A DNA stretch of 64,000 nt. It comes from Streptomyces sp. NBC_00654. GTDB taxonomy: Bacteria > Actinomycetota > Actinomycetes > Streptomycetales > Streptomycetaceae. The position numbers and the translations under genes were made by a program. The DNA lies in NCBI RefSeq assembly GCF_026341775.1, contig NZ_JAPEOB010000007.1, positions 1-64,000 on the forward strand. Direction: 5' to 3'. This document shows positions 57,957 to 64,000 of the stretch, in pieces. The notes under the pieces were generated by a model. That model was given only the letters and a program-made list of their open reading frames with translations, did not search any database and was not told the origin of the DNA. The stretch's first letter is position 1. Every line of letters begins with the position of its first letter.

Positions 57957-58529
57957 TCAGCGGGCGAACGCTTCGGTCAGGCTGATGCGGTAGCCGTCCT
58001 CTTCCATCAGCACGACGGTGACGCCGAACGGGTCGGGGTGGTCCAGCTCGATGGGGGTGAAGGAGAAGTTCATCGCGGCCTGGATCGGCGGCACCAGCTC
58101 GCCGCCGGGCTGCGGCGCGGGCGTCGGTCTCCAGTCGGGGGCGACCGACGCCCAGCCCTCGGGGCTGCGGGACAGGAGCTGCTCGCTGTAGGGGAACTGG
58201 TGCAGGACGTGCCCGTCGCGGGTGGCGAGCACCATGTTCAGGCACGGCGCCGGACCGACGATCGGCAGCTCGCAGGCGGTGGCGACGTCGTGGGTCTCCC
58301 ACGCGAGGACGACCTCGTCTGCTCCGGCCGCCGCAGCGATGTTCGAGAGCTCCGCGATCCCGGCGAGCGCGTCCTGGCCGACCTTGAGCGGGCGGACCCA
58401 GATCAGCCCGACCAGCTCGCCGCGCACCAGCGGCATCATCAGCGGGCGCGGCACGACCCCCTCACCCAGCGATGCGGTGTACGTCTCCTTCGCGACGCCG
58501 ACCAGTCCGTTCCACATCCGTGCTTCCAC
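57957..58529 (-). CDS. Hypothetical protein paired with the DUF4231-like gene (190 aa)
   Basis: GTG 58529 follows GGAGGGGGC. The product is a mixed alpha/beta soluble protein (MEARMWNGLVGVAKETY...) with a central TRDGHVLHQFPYSEQLL region and no Cys motif or helicase features. As the upstream partner of a SLATT-like protein it could be a sensor or immunity partner; that is inference. Confidence 0.6.
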   Translation of the reverse strand: MEARMWNGLVGVAKETYTASLGEGVVPRPLMMPLVRGELVGLIWVRPLKVGQDALAGIAELSNIAAAAGADEVVLAWETHDVATACELPIVGPAPCLNMVLATRDGHVLHQFPYSEQLLSRSPEGWASVAPDWRPTPAPQPGGELVPPIQAAMNFSFTPIELDHPDPFGVTVVLMEEDGYRISLTEAFAR

Positions 58530-58690
58530 GGAAGCCCCCTCCGTCTGCCGATCCGATCACCGCACCCTGCCACGGGGGCCGAGGCCGTGTCAGCGAGATG
58601 ATCAGCCAGCTCCCGACCGGGCGCGGCGGGGAGGAACCGGTCTCAGGCGGCCGCCCGCATGCGTGGGCGACCGCGGGTGCGGACAGTTGT

Positions 58691-58993
58691 TCAGGATGGT
58701 GGGGTGTCGTCGGAGGGCCCCTGCTGGTTCTTGGGCTCGTCGCCGTCAGCTGCCGGAGGGTCGGTGACCGGCTCCTCGGTGCCGCCGGGGGCTGTGCCGC
58801 CGGCGGGATACACATCAGTGGGGGAGGAGCGGTCGTCCAGGGTGATGGTGACCTGCTGGCCGTGCGGGGTGAGGCCGGTCAGGCGGGCCTGGATCCTCTC
58901 GTACAGGGTGGCGGCCAGCTCCTGGTCGCCGTAACAGTGCCATTTCGCCAGCGGACAGCCGAAAACAGCCGCACCGGGAAAACGCCGCCCCAA
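58691..58993 (-). pseudogene. 5'-truncated hypothetical gene fragment
   Basis: The frame ending at 58691 contains FGCPLAKWHCYGDQELAATL and ERIQARLTGLTPHGQQVTIT, then a Pro/Gly/Thr tail. A conventional start codon is lacking upstream of AKWHCYGDQE. Its 5' end meets the 5' end of an opposite-strand fragment at about 58935-58993, suggesting both are remnants. Confidence 0.4.
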
Positions 58994-59168
58994 GGCGGTC
59001 GCCCTGTCGGCCGCGCTGGCTCTCGCACGTCAGGAGACGTGGGCCGCGGCCCACAGCCAGTACGCGGCGCTGCCGACCCCGGACCGACCCGACGGCGCGA
59101 TCATCGCGACCACCACTCCGGGCCTGTGGGAAGGGGAAGCGGTCCGCGTCCTGGACCTCAACGCCTGA
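58935..59168 (+). pseudogene. 5'-truncated hypothetical gene fragment
   Basis: After an in-frame TAA at 58932 the frame has no start codon but reads as protein: KRRPKAVALSAALALARQET and WAAAHSQYAALPTPDRPDGA, ending VRVLDLNA at 59168. It meets the opposite-strand fragment head to head. It looks like the C-terminal piece of a lost gene. Confidence 0.45.
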
Positions 59169-59319
59169 CAAATCACGATCACCGCAGCACGGGCGGGATG
59201 GCTCGTGGGGGCGGGGAGCGGCCAGGAGCGGCCCTTCGACGACGAAGGGGCGGTGGGTACGGGCGCGGTATCGTGGGGTTCCCTTATCTGCGGTTTTTTG
59301 TGATCTGGCGGGAGTACGC

Positions 59320-59559
59320 GTGCCTGAGGACCCCATCGCCCACAGCGAGCTCGCCGCTCTGACCCGGCGGTTCGAGGAGGTCGCGGAGAAGCACGATCGT
59401 GAGTTCGGGATCGTCAAATCCGACCTCACCGCGGTGCGGCTCCAGATCGGCAACCTGGATCAGAAGGTCGAGGCGCTCAGCGACAAGATCGACCGTAACC
59501 AGGCCCAGATCATTGAGCTGCTCACCCGGCTTGTGGGTCGGAACCCCGACGCTGGCTGA
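59320..59559 (+). CDS. Small coiled-coil protein (79 aa)
   Basis: GTG 59320 follows GGGAG. The product is a clean heptad-like coiled coil (RRFEEVAEKHDREFGIVKSD and VEALSDKIDRNQAQIIELL), with a short tail. It is followed by a strong terminator, so it is a monocistronic unit. Function unknown. Confidence 0.75.
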   Translation: MPEDPIAHSELAALTRRFEEVAEKHDREFGIVKSDLTAVRLQIGNLDQKVEALSDKIDRNQAQIIELLTRLVGRNPDAG

Positions 59560-59594
59560 TTCTGTTGCCGGGCCCGGCGCCCGGTCCTTTTTGT

Positions 59595-59642
59595 ACGTGA
59601 CGACGGCCCGGCCGGGCTCCTCCGGTCGGGCCGTCGTCACGT
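59595..59642 (+). terminator. Terminator after the coiled-coil gene
   Basis: ACGTGACGACGGCCCGGCC pairs with the sequence ending at 59642 across a loop GGGCTCCTCC, giving about 18 bp with one G-T pair. Confidence 0.75.
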
Positions 59643-59795
59643 GCCGGGGCAGGGTCCGTAGACGAGGTGTTACTGGCCGCTCGCGTTCCGACGAGAGCGT
59701 CGGCGGTCTGCGTGGCCGGAGCCGGGCGGGCCGTTTCCCGGCACACCGGCTCCCTGAAGGCCCCTTGTCTTGTCCCTGATGCGCCAGCGCGTCGG

Positions 59796-59983
59796 TCAGT
59801 TCTGTGCGAGCAGGGTGCAACGGGCTTCGACCAGTGCGCGCCAGCGGGTGCGGGTGGTGTGCTTGCCCTCGAGCCATTGGGTGAGAGAGGCGTTGGTAAG
59901 GGGCAGACCAGCGGCGCGGCGGCGTGGTGGAAGGCGAGGGCGAGCTTCACGAACCGGTGGAGGAAGGGGAGCGGATCGGCCAT
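59796..59983 (-). pseudogene. Small gene with probable frameshift
   Basis: ATG 59983, just past the SpoIIE-type gene's stop, starts MADPLPFLHRFVKLALAFHH. The same sense in another frame then reads AAGLPLTNASLTQWLEGKHT and ALVEARCTLLAQN to a stop at 59796. The span is not a multiple of three, so one indel near 59920 would restore about 62 residues. Possibly a recently broken regulator. Confidence 0.45.
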
Positions 59984-59985
59984 CG

Positions 59986-62799
59986 CTACTGCTTCTGGCT
60001 GTTCGCCGCTTGAACTGGCGGCAGACTCAGCTCGAACCAGACGACCTTGCCGATCGAGAGCCGTGCGGCACCCCAATGCCTGGCCAGCTGGCTCACGACC
60101 GACAGGCCCCGGCCGACCTCGTCCATGTCCCGCGCCCGGCGCCGCCGGGGCAGCTGCGGGGAGTCGTCGATGACCTCGCAGTGCAGAATTTCGGTACGCA
60201 GCAGCCGCAGCGTTATTGGTCGCTCCGCGTAATGCACCGCATTGGTCACCACCTCGCTGACTAGCAGCTCCACCGTGTCGGACAGGTCGTCCAGGCCCCA
60301 GCGGCTCAGTGTCTGGCGGGCCAGCCTGCGGGCTTTCCTGGGGGCGGTTTCGTCCGGCTCCAGGTGCCCGTACGCGACATCGTTCGGCGCGATCCCGTCG
60401 AAGCGGGCCGCGAGCAGCGCGATGTCGTCGTCCCGGTCACCGGGGCCGAGCATGTCCAGAACGTCGTCGCAGAGTGCCTCCAGCGGCAGCGGGTGGTCCG
60501 GGCCATTCAGTCGGGCCGTGGCGGCAAGCCGTTCGCGCAGCAGCTCGATCCCGGTCCAGACGTCCCGCAACCGGGACTCCACCAGACCGTCCGTGTACAG
60601 CAGCAGCGTGGCCCCTGCGGGCGCGTCCAGCTCGACGGCCTCGAAGACGTGCCCGACCCCGATCGGGACACCGGTGGGTACCTGCAGCACCTCCGCACTG
60701 CCGTCCAGATGGAGAAGGACGGGCGGCGGATGCCCGGCGTTGGCGATGGTGATCCGGTGCGCGACCGGGTCGTACACCGCGTACAGACAGGTCGCCACCG
60801 CGTCCGGGCCGATTCGCTGGGCTTGTTCGTCGAGGAGCTGCAGGACCTCCTGCGGCAGCAGGTCGAGCCCGGCCAGGGTCTGCACGGTGGCACGGAGCTG
60901 CCCCATGATCGCCGCAGACGTCATGGAGTGCCCCATGACGTCGCCGACGACCAGGGCGACCCGGCTGCCGGGCAGCGGGATCGCGTCGTACCAGTCGCCG
61001 CCGACCCGGGCTGTCTCGGCGGCTGGCAGATAGATGGAGGCGAGCTTGACGCCAGTTTGCTGCGGCAGGGAGTTAGGCAGCATCAGGCGCTGGACCTTGT
61101 CGGCGAAATGCGCCTCCCGCCCGTACATCACGGCCTTGTCGATGCCGAGCGCGCTCTGGGTGGCGAGCTGGGCGGCGACCAGGAGGTCGTCGTCCGAGTC
61201 GAACGCCGGCCGCCCGGCTCCGCGCTCGAAGACCGCCGCGCCGACTACACGACGGCGGCCGCGCAGCGGGGCGAGGATCACCCGATGTCCGCTCGGTGTA
61301 CTGCAACTGTCGCCCAAGAGTTCGGGCAGGGCGGCCTGGGCGACGGCTGAGTCGCCGAAGACGGGGCGCACACCACGCAGTACCTCGGCTAACGCGCTGC
61401 CGGAGGGTACTTCGCATAGCTCGGCCGGCGGGGCGGGTGCAGGCTGCGGGTCCAGCACCGGCAGCAGGGCACGGGCTGAGCCGTTGCTTTCCTCGACGGG
61501 CGGGCGCAGTTGGTCGCTGCGGCGCAGTCGCAGCACGAGGGGTTTCACGGGGCGCTCGTCGCCGACCGGCAGCGGGTCACGCAGGTAGACCACGATCTTG
61601 TCCGCAAACGTTGGTACCGCGGCCCGGCAGAGGCCAAGGACGATCTCATCGAGGTCCATTCCGCGGGAGATCCGCCGGGACGCGGCTCCGACGAACCGCA
61701 TACGGTCTGACTGCCTTTTCAGAACCAGCCCGCTTCCCGGCTCTTCATCGCTGCTGGGAGGGTTGTTCGGGGTTGTTCCGAAGAACTCGCCACCCACGGT
61801 CACGCGAGGTCCATCAGGATCCAGGCCTAGCCACTCCGCGTCTGGCCCGGTGTCGCCAGGAGACTCACGCCACCCCAGCTCGTCGGCGATTTCCTCCACA
61901 GCCTCGTGCTCGCGGTCAAGCAGACCGCGGGCCGTCTGGAGCGCTTCATCCATCTGATCGAGCGCACCGTCTTCGTCAGAGCGGCCAGTGAACTGCTGAG
62001 GAAGGCGCACTTCCGGCCCCAGCGGGGGCGAGGCCTCCGGACTGCCCGCAGTCCGGAGGCCCTTGAGCTCGGCCTCCAAGACGAGAATCCGGCGGGCCGC
62101 CACGTCCGCCAGGGCCTGGGCCTTCGCTCGTTCGGTCTCCGCACGAGCGAGCTGGAGCTTCAGATCGCCTCGCTGCGCCGTGGCACGTCCGAGACGGTGG
62201 CGCACGGAACCGATACCCGTGGCATCCGGGTCCGGAGCACCATTCAGAGCGTCCAGGCGGCGCGTGAGTTCGGAGACCTGGGCCTGAGCCTGGCCCAGGA
62301 GGTTGAAGAGAACAGTTGCGACCTGCAGTGACTGGTTGCGTGCGCGCTCGCTGGCCTCGTAGGCCTGTCGCACACGGTTGAGTTCCTCCAGCGCGCTGAG
62401 GGTTCGTTCCTGGGCCTGGAAGAGCTCACGGGCGGATACTGCCGGTTCGCCATCGGAAGCAATCACGGTGGGGTGGGCTTGGGCGGCCTCCCATAAGAAG
62501 CGCGCCGGCTCCATGCGGCGAGTCGTCGCTGCTTGGGGTTCGTGCCGGAAACAGGAATCCGCGACTGCCTCGACCAGGTCCCATGCCAGGCCTTCACCTG
62601 CGAGCCGCTCGCGCAGCTTCCGCAGCGGAGGAACTGCTCCGTCGTGGAAGTGATCCGGGGTGAGCTGGGAGTGCAGCTCGGAAACGCTCAGAGCCGCTTC
62701 GTCCAGCCACGACCTGACGATGCCGACGAGGTCGTTGATCTCGGTGCAGCGCCCCTTGATCGCCCCCCATGGACGGCCCGGCCGATTTGCGCCAGTCAC
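59986..62799 (-). CDS. GAF-SpoIIE phosphatase-HATPase regulatory protein
   Basis: GTG 62799 gives 937 residues. The N-terminus resembles a winged or HTH-like domain used by Streptomyces regulators (NDLVGIVRSWLDEAALSVSE), then a long coiled coil, a GAF domain (RISRGMDLDEIVLGLCRAAV), a SpoIIE PP2C domain (AAETARVGGDWYDAIPLPG; LVVGDVMGH; LLLYTDGLVE) and a C-terminal RsbW-like ATPase (ELLVSEVVTNAVHYAERPI; VGRGLSVVSQLARHWG). It would control a partner-switching anti-sigma pathway. The frame upstream to 63372 is unlikely coding. Confidence 0.85.
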   Translation of the reverse strand: MTGANRPGRPWGAIKGRCTEINDLVGIVRSWLDEAALSVSELHSQLTPDHFHDGAVPPLRKLRERLAGEGLAWDLVEAVADSCFRHEPQAATTRRMEPARFLWEAAQAHPTVIASDGEPAVSARELFQAQERTLSALEELNRVRQAYEASERARNQSLQVATVLFNLLGQAQAQVSELTRRLDALNGAPDPDATGIGSVRHRLGRATAQRGDLKLQLARAETERAKAQALADVAARRILVLEAELKGLRTAGSPEASPPLGPEVRLPQQFTGRSDEDGALDQMDEALQTARGLLDREHEAVEEIADELGWRESPGDTGPDAEWLGLDPDGPRVTVGGEFFGTTPNNPPSSDEEPGSGLVLKRQSDRMRFVGAASRRISRGMDLDEIVLGLCRAAVPTFADKIVVYLRDPLPVGDERPVKPLVLRLRRSDQLRPPVEESNGSARALLPVLDPQPAPAPPAELCEVPSGSALAEVLRGVRPVFGDSAVAQAALPELLGDSCSTPSGHRVILAPLRGRRRVVGAAVFERGAGRPAFDSDDDLLVAAQLATQSALGIDKAVMYGREAHFADKVQRLMLPNSLPQQTGVKLASIYLPAAETARVGGDWYDAIPLPGSRVALVVGDVMGHSMTSAAIMGQLRATVQTLAGLDLLPQEVLQLLDEQAQRIGPDAVATCLYAVYDPVAHRITIANAGHPPPVLLHLDGSAEVLQVPTGVPIGVGHVFEAVELDAPAGATLLLYTDGLVESRLRDVWTGIELLRERLAATARLNGPDHPLPLEALCDDVLDMLGPGDRDDDIALLAARFDGIAPNDVAYGHLEPDETAPRKARRLARQTLSRWGLDDLSDTVELLVSEVVTNAVHYAERPITLRLLRTEILHCEVIDDSPQLPRRRRARDMDEVGRGLSVVSQLARHWGAARLSIGKVVWFELSLPPVQAANSQKQ

Positions 62800-62961
62800 T
62801 CTTGACGTCCCTTCAGGGTTATCGCGAACAACCCTGTGTTGTCGGCAGAACAACATCCAACCCGCACGTGAACGCTCCTCGCAGGTGGATCCTCGAATTG
62901 CCCGAGCACAGGGCATTCCACAGATCCGCAGGCACGGCCTGCTCACGAGAGGCGACCGATC

Positions 62962-63348
62962 ATGGAGATTCTCACCGACGCGCTGCCGGAGTTCCTGGGA
63001 GCTCTGGGCTCGGCCGGAGCCGTCGGGACCGTGATGTGGTGCTTCCGCACCTGGCGGCGGCGCGCACGAGGCCCAGCGAGGGGGCCAGCGTCCACCAGCC
63101 TCACGGAGTTCATCGGTGACCAGGCAGCGCCTGCGGACCAGCGCAATGCGACGGCCAGGCGCTACACCCTGCTCGGTACGTTGACAGAAGACGGCAGCCC
63201 GAAGCAGCTGACCAGCACGCGGTCGGCAGGGACGGTCATCGTGTGGCCGATGGGACACGGGCAGGAGCGTTTCGAGCTCACTGACGTGCAGCTCTACGAC
63301 GGCACGTTTGCGGCCGAGCCGGCCACCCGATACGAGGCAGCTCGTTGA
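62962..63348 (+). CDS. Small membrane protein (128 aa)
   Basis: ATG 62962 follows GAGAGG. A short N-terminal membrane segment (FLGALGSAGAVGTVMWCF) precedes a basic stretch and a soluble domain with a beta pattern (SAGTVIVWPMGHGQERFELT). It ends at a strong terminator, and reads divergently from the SpoIIE gene. Function unknown. Confidence 0.6.
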   Translation: MEILTDALPEFLGALGSAGAVGTVMWCFRTWRRRARGPARGPASTSLTEFIGDQAAPADQRNATARRYTLLGTLTEDGSPKQLTSTRSAGTVIVWPMGHGQERFELTDVQLYDGTFAAEPATRYEAAR

Positions 63349-63352
63349 GATG

Positions 63353-63400
63353 ACGTTGAAGGGGTGCAGCATTCAGACGGAGGCTGCACCCCTTCAACGT
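63353..63400 (+). terminator. Strong terminator between two plus-strand genes
   Basis: ACGTTGAAGGGGTGCAGC pairs perfectly with its complement ending at 63400, an 18-bp stem with a 12-base loop, just after the 62962-63348 gene. Confidence 0.85.
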
Positions 63401-63448
63401 CTGTTCCGCGTGGCCGCGTGGCTCGCCGCCGGGAAGCGTGTGTGATTC

Positions 63449-63481
63449 ATGCGCGATTGAATGCGTGAATCGATGCGCGAT
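63449..63481. promoter_or_regulatory. Repeated sites upstream of tap
   Basis: ATGCGCGAT occurs at 63449 and 63473, with GATTCATG and GTGAATCG between them forming a partial inverted repeat. The cluster ends 30 bases before the tap start, so it is a likely operator or protein-binding site. Confidence 0.45.
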
Positions 63482-63510
63482 CGGGTACGATGCGTTTGGA
63501 GGTGACTTCT

Positions 63511-64000
63511 GTGTCCACTGAGAACGAGCTGTTCAGCGCCGTCGACGCACTGCTGGAGCAAGTCGCGCAGGACGACCTGCCGGACCCTGCGGAGCGCAAG
63601 CGTCTGCGCGAGGCGGCGGGCCTGAGCCAGGCGCAGATCGCCACGGCGCTGACCGCCCGCCGGGAAGCGGTCGGGAACTGGGAGACCGGGCGGACCGAGC
63701 CGCGGCCGCCGAAGCGCGCCGCCTACGCCCGACTGCTGGAGGGCCTCGCCGCCCGCTTCCCCGCCCCGGCCGCCGACGCGCCCGCCCCTGCCCCGGCCCC
63801 GGTGGTCCCGGAGGCATTCACCGGCCCGGCCCCGGAGCCGGCCCCTGCCGCGCCCGCCGCCGCTGTCCCGCCGTCCCGGCCGACGACCGAGGCGAGCAGC
63901 ACCAGGCCGACGACGACGTCGCGGCGCCCGGGTGCGAAGAAGGCGGCGGCGAAGAAGACCACAGCTGCCGGCGCCGTCGACCCGCGCTTCGAGAACGGCC
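63511..64000 (+). CDS. tap: Telomere-associated protein Tap-like, N-terminal part
   Basis: GTG 63511 follows GGAGGTGA. The first 80 residues form the helix-turn-helix typical of Streptomyces Tap proteins (NELFSAVDALLEQVAQDDLP; AERKRLREAAGLSQAQIATA; GNWETGRTEPRPPKRAAYAR). An Ala/Pro-rich linker follows, then the window ends at DPRFENG, where the Tap C-terminal domain should begin. Tap binds the 3' overhang of linear replicons and recruits the terminal protein. Recognition is from memory of family N-termini. The 3' half is outside the window. Confidence 0.7.
   Translation, partial: MSTENELFSAVDALLEQVAQDDLPDPAERKRLREAAGLSQAQIATALTARREAVGNWETGRTEPRPPKRAAYARLLEGLAARFPAPAADAPAPAPAPVVPEAFTGPAPEPAPAAPAAAVPPSRPTTEASSTRPTTTSRRPGAKKAAAKKTTAAGAVDPRFENG

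Overview
The window is very GC-rich with strong third-position GC bias, frequent GTG starts and several families typical of Streptomyces (WhiB, DUF2637, DUF5999, a tap-like gene, a SpoIIE/HATPase regulator). I read it as part of a large, probably linear, conjugative Streptomyces plasmid. Evidence for a plasmid: a MobF relaxase, an FtsK/TraB-type DNA pump, parAB with a parS-like palindrome, a Rep-like gene followed by a DUF721 (DciA-like) gene, and the 5' part of a telomere-associated protein (tap) gene running off the right end.

Layout. 1-2.7 kb: small hypothetical genes and the relaxase. 2.7-5.3 kb: candidate oriT repeats, a parS-like palindrome and parA-parB; parA has its Walker motifs in an abnormal order. 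5.3-7.4 kb: a complete IS4-family element with 10-bp target duplication, then an IS30 remnant. 7.4-19.2 kb: a complete type I-B CRISPR-Cas locus, with 47 repeats and the minus-strand operon cas6-cas8-cas7-cas5-cas3-cas4-cas1-cas2 reading toward the array. 19.4-19.9 kb: a truncated second parA and a different parS-like palindrome, so remains of two partition loci flank the CRISPR module. 20-27 kb: minus-strand accessory genes (KilB-like, NUDIX, ASCH, GGDEF, P-loop ATPase, small zinc-ribbon proteins). 27.3-30.1 kb: a plasmid MurJ paralogue and a recombinase-like gene. 30-41 kb: a transfer/membrane block (FtsK-like translocase, proline/glycine-rich membrane protein with tandem repeats, DUF2637 protein). 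41-46 kb: short minus-strand regulatory and hypothetical genes separated by strong hairpin terminators (WhiB, DUF5999, DUF6197). 46.2-50.7 kb: a plus-strand cluster of GntR regulator, P-loop kinase, XRE-TPR regulator, RibD-type reductase, cytidine-deaminase-like protein and small XRE regulator. 50.7-54 kb: the probable replication region, with a hairpin array, Rep-like protein containing two DnaA boxes, the DUF721 protein and a coupled small ORF. 54-64 kb: a large unknown zinc-ribbon protein, tandem promoter/leader repeats, a DUF4231/SLATT-like membrane pair, decayed gene pieces, a SpoIIE phosphatase regulator and tap.

How it fits together: the replication, partition and transfer genes maintain and spread the element. 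The CRISPR-Cas module, apparently inserted between partition loci, would defend host and plasmid against phages and rival plasmids. Most informative oddities: the segment-swapped parA, five hairpins with a shared TTGGCA-type loop but covarying stems upstream of rep, a lone CRISPR-repeat-like hairpin inside the cas operon, a near-identical spacer pair differing in the seed, and a terminator hairpin present in two exactly inverted versions. All functional calls come from reading the sequence; no database search was run.
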